Of a stretch of DNA of 64,000 nucleotides, positions 1-7,962 are shown in pieces. The notes beneath the pieces were generated by a model. The model saw only the letters and a program-made list of their open reading frames with translations. It had not been told where the DNA came from and did no database searches. Numbering within the stretch: the first letter of the stretch is position 1; each line of letters opens with the position of its first letter. The DNA is from Acidimicrobiia bacterium (GTDB lineage: Bacteria > Actinomycetota > Acidimicrobiia > IMCC26256 > PALSA-610): contig JAOSJK010000034.1 in assembly GCA_027494135.1 (NCBI GenBank), positions 1 through 64,000 of the forward strand, given 5' to 3'. A program made the position numbers and the translations under genes.

Positions 1-42
1 GCCTACCCCGCCTTCATCGCGCTCGTCCTCGCCGCCGCCTGA
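1..42 (+). CDS. C-terminal tail of a gene cut by the window start
   Basis: An open frame from base 1 ends in TGA at 40-42 and encodes a short hydrophobic alanine-rich tail (AYPAFIALVLAAA). This could be the end of a membrane segment. Nothing more can be said without the upstream sequence. The gene converges on the Wadjet remnant on the other strand. Confidence 0.35.
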   Translation, partial: AYPAFIALVLAAA

Positions 43-144
43 CGCTGCTTCCATCGACGCTCATCGGAGGGCCAGCTCTTCGGGTTGGCGTCGTCAGAGG
101 TCGTTCCGGCGTGGGTCCCGATCCTGCGTTCACTCCGCCGTCGC

Positions 145-160
145 CTGACCTTCCGGTCAG
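145..160 (-). terminator. Terminator-like hairpin after the jetD remnant
   Basis: A perfect 6-bp stem (CTGACC/GGTCAG) with a 4-base loop lies just downstream of the restored stop of the minus-strand jetD-like gene at 174. There is no T run, so an intrinsic terminator is only a possibility. Confidence 0.3.
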
Positions 161-173
161 CGCTCACGCCGTG

Positions 174-1353
174 TTAGCTGAGGATCTCCTCGATGAGGAG
201 CTCCTCAAACAGCGGTCGCCGAGTGCTGCGCGAACGTCGCAGAGAGTTCGGGGTCCCACGGCGTGGGGGGGACGGCGCCGAGGTCCCGGGCTGGTCCGGC
301 GCTGTCCAGGTGCGCGAGGTAGCTCGCTGCGGTCATCCGCCAGGGCCGGTAGCCCGCCTCGGCGAAACTGGCGATGATGCCGAGCCCCGCCTCGTCGAAG
401 TCTGCGTGTGTCGATGTTGGCGCCGGCGATCGCGAGCTGCTTGAGGAGCAGGGTGGTGGCGACGGTCGGTCGGCCCGAGCAGCAGACGAGGGCGCCGTCG
501 TAACTGTTGGCTGCGGCGACGGCGAGCACCGAGGGGGTTCTCTACGACGAGCACCCGGGTGGGAGCGTTGGTCAGGGGCCAGCGCCGAAGCATGGACAGC
601 GTCCAGACGGCGGGTTCGTCGCGGGCGGCGATGGCGGCCACGGATCCGGCGAGGGGATGACCGGCGCCGGGGTGAAGGTTCCAGGTCGTCACCGAGGATG
701 AGAGCTCGTCGGCGACGATGCCGCTGGTTGCGACCCGCCGCTGCCAGGCGTGCGCTTGTCGGTGCCGGGAGACCCGCAGCCGCGGCGCAGCACGAAGCGA
801 GGATGTCTCCCCAGGCGGGTGCCGTAGTCGAAGGCGTGAGCGTCGAGGAGGTTCTGGCCGCCACGACGGGCAATGGCTGGGGCCTGTCTCGGGGTTCGGC
901 GACGACGGCAAGGACACACCTGACGTCGTTGAGACGCCTGTCCACTGGACCGGTCAACGACGACACCGTCACGCGCGTCCAGGCCTGGACAGAGGGTCCC
1001 AGCGGCTCGGCCGCCGCTGCGGCGTCATCGGATGCGACGGCGACAGCGTCGCGATGGGTCTGTCGTTCCGCGGCTCGGTTGCCGATCGGACCACTGATGT
1101 TCTCGAGCGCGCGGCGAAGCCCATCGGTGTCGGTGTCGAGCCTGCGAGTGAGGTCGGCGACCTTGACTCGTGCGGGGCTCGGTGGGACCCGAGTGGCGCC
1201 GAGGAGACCAGCGAGCGCTTCTCGACCGGCGTGGTCGAGTTGGACCTGTACCGACACGACGGCGCGGTCGGATGCACCCATGCGGCGAGTCAGCTCGGCG
1301 ACCAGCGGCGCCAGCTCGGGCCTGGACAGCGCGGCGGCGGCCTGTTCGTTCAT
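174..1353 (-). pseudogene. jetD: JetD-like Wadjet nuclease subunit (DUF2399/TIGR02679), multiply frameshifted
   Basis: The start is the ATG at 1353, overlapping the stop of the JetC fragment by 4 bases (ATGA), so the two genes are coupled. The N-terminal part (MNEQAAAALSRPELAPLV, then RVKVADLTRRLD) matches the opening of TIGR02679 proteins. The later toprim-like half is spread over other frames: VLVVENP, ALVCCSGRPT, ADFDEAGLGIIASF and a terminal FEELLIEEILS. At least four frame changes are needed to follow it. In Wadjet, JetD is the topoisomerase VI-like nuclease that cuts DNA captured by the JetABC SMC complex. As read it cannot make a full protein, either through decay or through sequence errors. 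Confidence 0.7.
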
Positions 1354-2049
1354 GGCTCGATGCTGGGAGGTTCCGGGATCGTCTCGGTGCCGTTCCACAC
1401 GAGCCGGGTTGCGAACGACGCGTCGCCGTCCTTGGCAATCACGGCAATGGCGATCCCGTCGACGGTGTCGTAGTCGCACATGTCCTTGTCGGAGGTGAGG
1501 ACGCAGTCCAGGTCGAGGTCGGTGAGCAGCCGGAGGATCTGGCGCTTGTTGGGTCGGTCGTTCTTGGGGAACACCTCGTCGAGGAGCAGCAGCCGCGGGC
1601 ATGCTGGTGCGTCTCCGTCGCTGTCGCGGGGCATGTAGTGCGATGCGATCGCGGCGAACAGCGGCAGGGAGAGCACGAGGGACTTCTCACCGGCGGAGAG
1701 GGACACGTTGCGGGAGCCGAATGCGACGGGTCGGTCACCGAAGCGGTCGTGGCGCACCATGAGCCGGAAACGGTGCCAGCGCCGGTAGTCGAACAGCTGC
1801 TCGAGGGCGTCCTTCCAGGAGCCCGCGGCGCGGTCGTCGCTGCGGACGAGGTCAATGCGGCGAGCGAGGAACTCGAACAAGGTGGACCGTTCGGTATCGG
1901 TGTGGTGGTCCTGGAGCAGCAGGTTCTTGATCTTGGTGAGGGTGTCTTGATCGTCAACCTGGTCGGAGACTTCCCAGCGCAGCGACACGGCAACGCCGCC
2001 GGATGCCGTGCGGATCGTGGCCAGGAGGTCGTTCATGCCATCGACGAGA
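1350..2049 (-). pseudogene. jetC: JetC-like SMC ATPase of Wadjet, C-terminal fragment
   Basis: This is the last ~230 residues of a TIGR02680 (SbcC/MukB-like) protein. The ABC signature (SLSAGEKSLVLSLPLF), Walker B (RLLLLDEVF) and the LDCVLTSDKDMCDYDTV stretch are characteristic of the C-terminal ATPase lobe. Full proteins of this family exceed 1,000 residues, so the N-terminal Walker A and the coiled coils are missing, and the frame ends at IS3 copy 1. jetA and jetB are absent on the far side of the IS, so the locus is a remnant. Loss through an IS-adjacent deletion is inferred, because the IS copy lacks a target duplication. Confidence 0.72.
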
Positions 2050-2082
2050 GGGACTGCCGCGCGCGGGGGTGACATCTGAGCT

Positions 2083-2412
2083 GTGGCGCTGGGAGGCGCT
2101 GCTGAGAGGATGTTCACCATGCCCAAGCCGTATCCGAGGGAGTTTCGCGACGATGTGGTCCGGGTCGCGAGGAGTCGCGAGCGGGGTGTCCGGATCAAGG
2201 ATGTCGCCGCCGATTTCGGGATCACCGAGTCGTGCCTCCGGAACTGGTTGGCCCGTGCCGACCGGGACGAAGGACTCCGACCGGGCCCGACCACGTCCGA
2301 GTTCGCCGAGTTGCGCGAGCTGAAGAAGCGCAACCGGCTCCTCGAGCAGGAGAACGAGGTGCTGCGCCGTGCCGCGGCGTATCTGTCCCAGGCGAACCTG
2401 CCGGGAAAATGA
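2083..2412 (+). CDS. IS3-family transposase OrfA, copy 1
   Basis: This 109-residue protein has an N-terminal helix-turn-helix (YPREFRDDVVRVAR, then IKDVAADFGITESCLRNW) and a C-terminal leucine-zipper-like helix (LKKRNRLLEQENEVLRRAA), the standard OrfA layout. It binds the terminal repeats. The coding end has an A-rich slip site (GGGAAAATGATG) where orfB begins. A -1 frameshift there could yield an OrfAB fusion as in other IS3 elements, but that is inferred from family behaviour. Confidence 0.9.
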   Translation: MALGGAAERMFTMPKPYPREFRDDVVRVARSRERGVRIKDVAADFGITESCLRNWLARADRDEGLRPGPTTSEFAELRELKKRNRLLEQENEVLRRAAAYLSQANLPGK

Positions 2413-3292
2413 TGTTCCCGCTCGTCCGTGAGCTTGCCGTCGACGGGATCCCCGTCACGGTGACGTGCCGGGTCCTCAACCTCTGTCGCCAGCAGTACTA
2501 CCGGTGGATCGCTGAGCCGGTCACCGACAGCCAGTTCGAGGAGGCGTGGCTGGCGAACGCGATCTTCGACGCGCACCGCGACGATCCAGAGTTCGGGTAT
2601 CGGTTCCTCGCGGATGAGGTCCGCCTCGGCGATCACCCGGATGTGTCGGACCGGGTGGTGTGGCGGATCTGCCGGGACCACCGCTGGTGGTCCCGGTTCG
2701 GCAAGCCCAAGGGCGGCAAGCGGTCCAAGCCCGGCACGGCGTCCCATGACGACCTGGTCCGCCGGTGCTTCACCGCGGCGGCCCCGAACCAGGTCTGGGT
2801 CACCGACATCACCGAGCACTGGACCGACCAAGGCAAGCTCTACTGCTGCGCGATCAAGGACCTGTTCTCGAACCGGATCGTCGGGTGGGCCATCGACACC
2901 CGCATGAAGGCCCGCCTCGTGGTCGCCGCCATCGAGATGGCCGTCGCCCGGCGAGGCGGCGACGTCGCCGGCTGCATCCTGCATTCGGACAGGGGCAGTC
3001 AATTTCGCGCTCGGAAGGTGCACCGGGCCCTGGCCCGCCACGGACTGGTCGGCTCGATGGGCCAGGTCGGCTCCGCCGGCGACAACGCGGCGATGGAATC
3101 GTTCTTCGCGCTCCTGCAGAACAACGTCCTGGACCGCCGCCACCGCTGGGCCACCCGCGACGAGCTCCGCATCGAGATCGTGACCTGGATCGAACGCACC
3201 TACCACCAGCGCCGACGCCAACCCGCCCTCGGCCGATTGACCCCATCGAGTACGAGACGATCATGACCCCAACGACGGCAACCGCCGCCTGA
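2409..3292 (+). CDS. IS3-family transposase OrfB (rve integrase), copy 1, 3' frameshift
   Basis: This is a DDE transposase with an HTH_21-like region (GYRFLADEVRLGDHPDVSD) and an rve catalytic core. Visible acidic motifs are VWVTDITEHW, LHSDRGSQF and the glutamate in NAAMESFFALLQ. One base is missing near 3240 relative to copies 2 and 3, so the protein as read leaves the conserved TPIEYETI ending and stops at 3266. The conserved end would be at 3292. The start ATG overlaps the orfA stop. Confidence 0.85.
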
Positions 3293-3324
3293 ACCAACCT
3301 GTCACCTCCACGCGCGGCAGTCCC

Positions 3325-3736
3325 GCAAGCCCACTTCGACCGAGGTGGTGCCGGTCTCAATCCGGCTGATCCAGGAGAGGATCTCGCGGTGAAGCTTCTC
3401 CGTTCGGAAGCGTGGCTGGCTTGGATCTGGGGCGTCGAGCGGCGGGTAGTCATCGAGGATGGCGCGCAGCACCAGGACCTGGTCTTTCGCCGACGCCGTG
3501 AGCAGCGTCGCCTCGAAGCACTCGCGGGTTGTTCCCGAAAAGGAGCCGGTGCTGACAGCCTGGTCGCAGACCTCTAGCCAGAACCGGTCGTGGCTCGCGT
3601 AGCTGAAGGAGCCGAGGTAGCCGCCATCGACGCCGATCCAGTTGTAGACGATGCGGCTGATCTCCTTCCGAGTTAGCCGAAGGTCGTCGCGCTCGTTGCC
3701 AGGACGGAATGCCGAGATGTTCTGGAGGTCGGCCAT
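3325..3736 (-). pseudogene. AbiJ N-terminal-domain-type defence protein, truncated by IS3
   Basis: The ATG at 3736 lies 7 bases after the pAgo stop, so this is the third gene of the Argonaute operon. About 135 residues remain. RLTRKEISRIVYNWIGV, GGYLGSFSYASHD, GTTRECFEATLL and the DQVLVLRAILDDYPP stretch resemble an AbiJ N-terminal domain (NTD3 type, assigned from memory). Such domains usually sit in front of an effector domain. Here everything after EVGL is replaced by IS3 sequence, so the effector cannot be identified and the protein is probably non-functional. Confidence 0.55.
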
Positions 3737-3743
3737 CTCGCGC

Positions 3744-5183
3744 TCACATGTAGAAGGCGTAGCGAGGGTGCGGGATTCGATCGGAGGGGACTTCGCGCAG
3801 CACGTCGCCAACGAGACCCGAGAAGCGAAGCGTGATCGGCATGGTCTCGGCGTAGCCGGCCGAGTTCCAGTTGAGCTTCGTGAGTGCCAGCACCTCTTCG
3901 AAGATTCGGCGCGGGTCCGAGTCGCCGTGGTGGTCGATGATCTCGATCGGCGCGGGGACATGTCCGTGGGGGTACTTGCCGACATGCGGCAGGAACCCCG
4001 TCGAGTAGAGGAAGGAGCGCCCGGCTATCTGCGCCAGAGTCCCGCGCAGAGGCGGGTATGTGCCTTCGCGCAGGAGACGAACGTCGCTTGTACGTCGTAG
4101 TCCCACGAGGTCGAACGACGCGCTGTTCCCAAGCTGGGCCCGGATGGCATCGGCGAAGCCTCGTCGCTCTTCCTCTGAGTAGTGGCTTTGCTTGTGGATC
4201 ACGATCCGGCTGGGCAGCGTGTTGACCTCGTCGCGGTAGCGGCGCACCGACCGCTCGATCAGATCCGCGGCAAGCTCGGCGGGTAGATGGGGTTGGCGCC
4301 CGTCTCGGTTCTCGTTCCAGGGGAACTCGTCGCCGCGTAGCACCCAACCGTTGCCCAGCTCGTCGAAGGCTTGAGCGACGGCGGCGCGCATGTGTCGGGC
4401 GTCTCCCAGGGGGCGGTAGAAGCTGACGCCGATGAAGCAGGATCCCGACGCGATCCCAGTGGGCGCCCAAGGGGTGCAGCCAGCCTTGAAGTAAAGGCCG
4501 GTGAAGAGGTTCCACGCGACAGTCGCCGGATGGTCGAGGCTGCGAGCGGCGGCGTCTGGACGAAGGATCGTCGATTCCCGAATGAGCTGTGTCGGACGTT
4601 CCCTGACCATTGCGTGAGACTTAAACGCGCGGCGGAGGTCGCGATGCACAGGGCCACCGTCGCGATAGTCGGCCGCGCGCGCTCGTCGGTAGAGCTCGTC
4701 GGGGATGACGACCATGACGTAGTCGAGTGGGGCGTCGCGACTGGTGACTATGCGGAACTTGTCGTCGAGTAGTGCAAGTGCCGCCTCGAACCGATCGCGG
4801 GACTTCCTCGTGTCGACCACGTCGCGAAGCTCGTTCGTGGTGACGGCTTGCGTGGTCTTGTCGGAGAACTCCAGCTCGCAGCGGTATCCAGTCGCCTTGT
4901 CGCAGCCGGGGAACGGCGTGATGTTCTCGTCACCGGCGACGCCGGCGGCGTACTGCTCCAGCAGCTCGCGCGCCCGACGCGTGCCCGTTTCGGTTCCGAT
5001 GAAGCCGACGTGCACTTGCTCGCGGTGGGTACCGTTCGACATCCCTACTGGCCCGTAGAGAGTGACGCCGGTCTTGGGGTCGTCGTGCGTCCCGTCGTCA
5101 TGGAACGAGAGTTGTGGCTCGTCAAGCCACTGCGTGACGATGTCGATGGTGGGCGGAGCAACGAAGCGGGGGCGACCGGCCAT
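3744..5183 (-). CDS. Short prokaryotic Argonaute (MID-PIWI, catalytically inactive)
   Basis: The 479-residue length matches short pAgos, which have only MID and PIWI domains. The MID region (about 140-240) carries RPTQLIRES and WNLFTGLYFKAGCTPW, a block typical of short pAgos. In PIWI, the first catalytic Asp is replaced (IGVSF, 251-255) and the third is lost (IHKQS, 329-333). The C-terminus has the conserved LTKLNWN and ends in FYM. It should bind guide and target nucleic acid without cutting, and signal to the partner encoded just upstream. The start codon touches the HNH-APAZ stop (TGATG), indicating coupled translation. The assignment as an Argonaute is strong. Guide and target type cannot be read from sequence. 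Confidence 0.85.
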   Translation of the reverse strand: MAGRPRFVAPPTIDIVTQWLDEPQLSFHDDGTHDDPKTGVTLYGPVGMSNGTHREQVHVGFIGTETGTRRARELLEQYAAGVAGDENITPFPGCDKATGYRCELEFSDKTTQAVTTNELRDVVDTRKSRDRFEAALALLDDKFRIVTSRDAPLDYVMVVIPDELYRRARAADYRDGGPVHRDLRRAFKSHAMVRERPTQLIRESTILRPDAAARSLDHPATVAWNLFTGLYFKAGCTPWAPTGIASGSCFIGVSFYRPLGDARHMRAAVAQAFDELGNGWVLRGDEFPWNENRDGRQPHLPAELAADLIERSVRRYRDEVNTLPSRIVIHKQSHYSEEERRGFADAIRAQLGNSASFDLVGLRRTSDVRLLREGTYPPLRGTLAQIAGRSFLYSTGFLPHVGKYPHGHVPAPIEIIDHHGDSDPRRIFEEVLALTKLNWNSAGYAETMPITLRFSGLVGDVLREVPSDRIPHPRYAFYM

Positions 5184-6490
5184 CAGTCTTCGTCCTCGTC
5201 GTCATCGTCCCACCAGTCCTCGTCGCCGTCCTCGTCCATCAAGTCGAGGATCGTGAAGAGGTTCTCCTCGGTGGGCTCGTTCCTAACGTCAAGCGAGTCG
5301 CCGGGAACTCCGGGCCAACAGACCTCGGTGGTGGCGTAGACCGAATCGACGAGGATCGACTGCTCCCCGGTCTTGATCGTGAGGCGAGGTCCGCCGTTGG
5401 ACAGGAAGTCCTTCCAGAACCAGAGCCGATCCAGGTACCCGTCGTTGTAGATGTGACTCTTCTTTCGCGTGACCTTCCGCCCGACGCGGTGCGACGGCAT
5501 TGGTTCCACGCCATCGAGCGTGATGTGGAACTCGGGACGCACCGCGAGGAACCAGGCCGGCCCGAACCGTTCGAACCGAAGCCGGGCAGCCTCGTGATAC
5601 CACTCGTTCTTCGGTTCGCCACTCCGGCGGTGGGCATGGTGAACGACCGGCTTGTCCTGGCTCCGTCCCGTCTTGGTGGTGTACCGGTGCGAGCGGTCGA
5701 AGATCTCCCCGGTTTCGTGGTCGCGATTCGCGACGAACCAGTAGCGCTGGTGCTCGCGGTCGAAGCGCACGCCCTGCATGCCGAGGTGACGACCGATGGC
5801 CCGGTTGAGAAGAGCGACGACCCGTCGGTGACCTTCATCCGTTGCGGCCAGGTCTTCGAGGTCGATCTCCTCGACGTCCGTGTCGATGAACGGCCGGAAC
5901 GGGTGCTGGTTCTGCCGGAGGTGAGAGAAGCTCCACAGCCGGCCATCACGGATGATGAACGGAAAGGCGATCCCCCGCGAGCCCTTCGGATACCTGAGTG
6001 ATCCGGCGATCTCGCCCTCGGTCAACTTCGGGTCGCGCACTGATGCGGACTCGACGACGACCGGCAGGCCAGCCACTGGGAGCAGGCTCGACTGCAGCCG
6101 CTCCGGCTCGGTGGCGATCGCGAGCGTGGCTCGGGCCGTTCGCTTGTGATGCCGCCCCTCGTGGTCCTCCTTCATTTGCCGGAGTACTGCCACCGTGTAG
6201 ACGAGCGGCTGCTTGTCGACCTCGTCGTGATGAGTCGGGCAAAGCAGGATGCGATTGGAGGCGCGGCGGTCCCGCTCCTCGTCTCCGAGCGCGACACCGC
6301 CCCTCGGACCCTGCCGGCTTGCAGCAACAATGTGCGCTGCTTTGCCGATATTCACGGCCTTGCCAGCGTCCTCACCGGGCTTCACCAGGACGGTTCCGCA
6401 GCCCGGAAATGAACACTCGTTGCCGGAGTCGGCGTAGAGAAGATTGCGCTCGGGTTCGGGAAGATCCGCCCGAGAACTCGGAGTCGCCAC
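5183..6490 (-). CDS. HNH nuclease-APAZ effector of a short Argonaute system (SPARHA-like)
   Basis: Residues ~20-95 form an HNH fold with paired metal ligands (C26, C31 and CPTHH at 84-88), AAHIVAAS with H53, and the asparagine in SNRILLCPTHH. Residues ~150-400 fit an APAZ domain (SLRYPKGSRGIAFPF, WSFSHLRQNQHPFRP, then YNDGYLDRLWFWKDFL). The protein ends in an extreme acidic tail. HNH-APAZ proteins pair with short pAgos in SPARHA-type systems, where target recognition unleashes the nuclease. The GTG start at 6490 is preceded by GGAGG with good spacing. The gene leads an operon with pAgo and the AbiJ-type gene. The HNH call is strong, and APAZ is inferred from pattern and context. Confidence 0.78.
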   Translation of the reverse strand: MATPSSRADLPEPERNLLYADSGNECSFPGCGTVLVKPGEDAGKAVNIGKAAHIVAASRQGPRGGVALGDEERDRRASNRILLCPTHHDEVDKQPLVYTVAVLRQMKEDHEGRHHKRTARATLAIATEPERLQSSLLPVAGLPVVVESASVRDPKLTEGEIAGSLRYPKGSRGIAFPFIIRDGRLWSFSHLRQNQHPFRPFIDTDVEEIDLEDLAATDEGHRRVVALLNRAIGRHLGMQGVRFDREHQRYWFVANRDHETGEIFDRSHRYTTKTGRSQDKPVVHHAHRRSGEPKNEWYHEAARLRFERFGPAWFLAVRPEFHITLDGVEPMPSHRVGRKVTRKKSHIYNDGYLDRLWFWKDFLSNGGPRLTIKTGEQSILVDSVYATTEVCWPGVPGDSLDVRNEPTEENLFTILDLMDEDGDEDWWDDDDEDED

Positions 6491-6637
6491 GGCGACCTCC
6501 AGTCATTCAGATGTCGATATAGACGTCACCGGTCGGGTGACTGCCGTAAGTCTACCTCAGGCCGGCGCTCCAGGAAGAACATATGTTTGGGCTCTCACCC
6601 AAGCTGGTCGTCGCTCGAGAGCCCCGCTGTAGTCCCC

Positions 6638-7471
6638 TCATTGGGTATCGCCCTGAACCGTGCGGGGGTCTGGAAGCCCGGCGCAGTGAGGCTCCTGGAA
6701 CACACACAGAGCGTTCTCGAAGTCGGCGCTGTCGTACGGCTGACCCTCCCAGCCGAGACTCACCGCCGCGGCCACTTCATCCCATCGCTGCGTCCATCTG
6801 CGAAGCAGTTCCTCACAGAGATCAGCATTCGACGCCGTGACACGGACGCCCCAGAGACGCTCGAACCCGGCGGACGGCCCCTGTGATCCTCGCAAGTACG
6901 CCTTGACGGGACGGTAGGTCTGACCGCTCACGGCAAGAGCACCAGCGCGCATGAGGACGTCGAAGCAAGTCGTTCGACCCCACCAGCTCACGTCGAGCTT
7001 CATGAGCTGCGCGAACCGCTCGTCGAAGGAGACGCCGGTCTGGCACAGGACGTGCTCGATGTCGTCGGCCTTGTCGCACGCTGAGGCCAACGACCGGCGC
7101 GCACCTGTCAGCGTGGACTGCGCACGGTGGTGCTGCACCGAGCCACGCGGAAAGTCGAGACCAGCAAGCGCGCGCTCGGCGTCGACGCGCGACATGGGGG
7201 TGCGGAAGTGCGGCGCGGCGACTCGCGTCCCCGTCGTTGAGTCGAAGCACGAGTAGACAACGACGGCCCACCACGGCTCGTCGAACATGTCGACGACCTC
7301 CCGGCAGCGAACGATGTCGTCGCGGTTCTCGAGACGCAGCGACATCTCGCGAGTCCCGGCCTCGCATGCGGCTGCCCATCGCAGGAACCGGCGGAGCCTC
7401 TCCTGCCGGGTCTCGACGAGATGCGCCCACGCGCCGTCGTCATGCAGCGCACGCTCAAGGGCGGACTCCAT
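6638..7471 (-). CDS. Conserved-looking protein of unknown function, paired with a nuclease
   Basis: This is a 277-residue soluble protein that I do not recognise. The ATG at 7471 overlaps the stop of the upstream nuclease gene (TGATG), so the two are translationally coupled and probably work together. It is Trp-rich with a compact helical middle (KLDVSWWGRTTCFDVLMRAG, then PVKAYLRG) that faintly recalls helical DNA glycosylase-like folds, but no catalytic motif is secure. It lies between the BREX operon and the Argonaute operon, so a defence role is inferred from context only. Confidence 0.6.
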   Translation of the reverse strand: MESALERALHDDGAWAHLVETRQERLRRFLRWAAACEAGTREMSLRLENRDDIVRCREVVDMFDEPWWAVVVYSCFDSTTGTRVAAPHFRTPMSRVDAERALAGLDFPRGSVQHHRAQSTLTGARRSLASACDKADDIEHVLCQTGVSFDERFAQLMKLDVSWWGRTTCFDVLMRAGALAVSGQTYRPVKAYLRGSQGPSAGFERLWGVRVTASNADLCEELLRRWTQRWDEVAAAVSLGWEGQPYDSADFENALCVFQEPHCAGLPDPRTVQGDTQ

Positions 7472-7918
7472 CACGGCTCCCACGGGGAATCGACCGTCAC
7501 CGTCCGGCTCTCATCGACCCAGAACACCGCGACGCCGACGCGGTCGAGCGCAACCCGGACCTTCGCCACTTCCGCGCGGTGAGCAGCATCGCCGGGAAGC
7601 GCTATCCCCGCTCGATGCTCACCCGCTGAGACCACGCGCATTGCCTTCAGGACGGCTTTCCCAACGTGGTCGAAGACCTGGCCCTTGTTGAAGCTCTTGC
7701 CGTACCGGGCGGTGCCGACCTTTGAGCTCCCGGCGCCCTTGGCTTCGATGACGAGCCGCTCTCCGTCGCGCTCGGCAACAAGGTCGTCTCCGCGCTGCAC
7801 CACGGTCGCGCGGGTAACGATGCGCCAGGACCTGTCGACAAGGGAACGATTGCACGGCGTCGATCACCTCGTCTTCGGTGAGCACAGTCAACGCACTGCC
7901 CGGCTCTGAGTCGCTCAC
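7471..7918 (-). CDS. Small PD-(D/E)XK-like nuclease, one frameshift
   Basis: A GTG start at 7918 opens a frame ending ...EDEVIDAVQSF. The continuation (VDRSWRIVTRATVVQRGDDLVAERDGERLVIEAKG) is in another frame, with the break near 7845. The joined protein is ~149 residues. The GDD...LVIEAKG arrangement fits the D...(E)xK core of restriction-like nucleases. It begins 45 bases after brxL and is coupled to the unknown gene downstream, so it looks like a BREX-linked accessory. Its substrate is unknown. The single indel may be an assembly error. Confidence 0.6.
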
Positions 7919-7962
7919 TTCAGGCGGTTCCCGCTATGGAGGTCGCGAGCGGGCGGGGCATG

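Larger units (their letters stand above)
2050..3324 (+). mobile_element. IS3-family insertion sequence, copy 1
   Basis: The element is bounded by inverted repeats beginning GGGACTGCCGCGCG and followed by GGTGACA inside both ends. It is 1,275 bp and carries orfA and orfB. Compared with copies 2 and 3 it is a diverged copy, with several residue changes in OrfB and one base missing near the end of orfB. The flanking triplets differ (AGA on the left, GCA on the right), so there is no 3-bp target duplication. The left flank is a jetC fragment and the right flank an unrelated AbiJ-type fragment, which suggests a deletion or recombination at this copy. Confidence 0.92.

Noticed and set aside
3744..5183. 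Catalytically active long Argonaute
   Set aside because: It is too short, lacks N and PAZ domains, and the first and third catalytic Asp positions are Ser and Gln.
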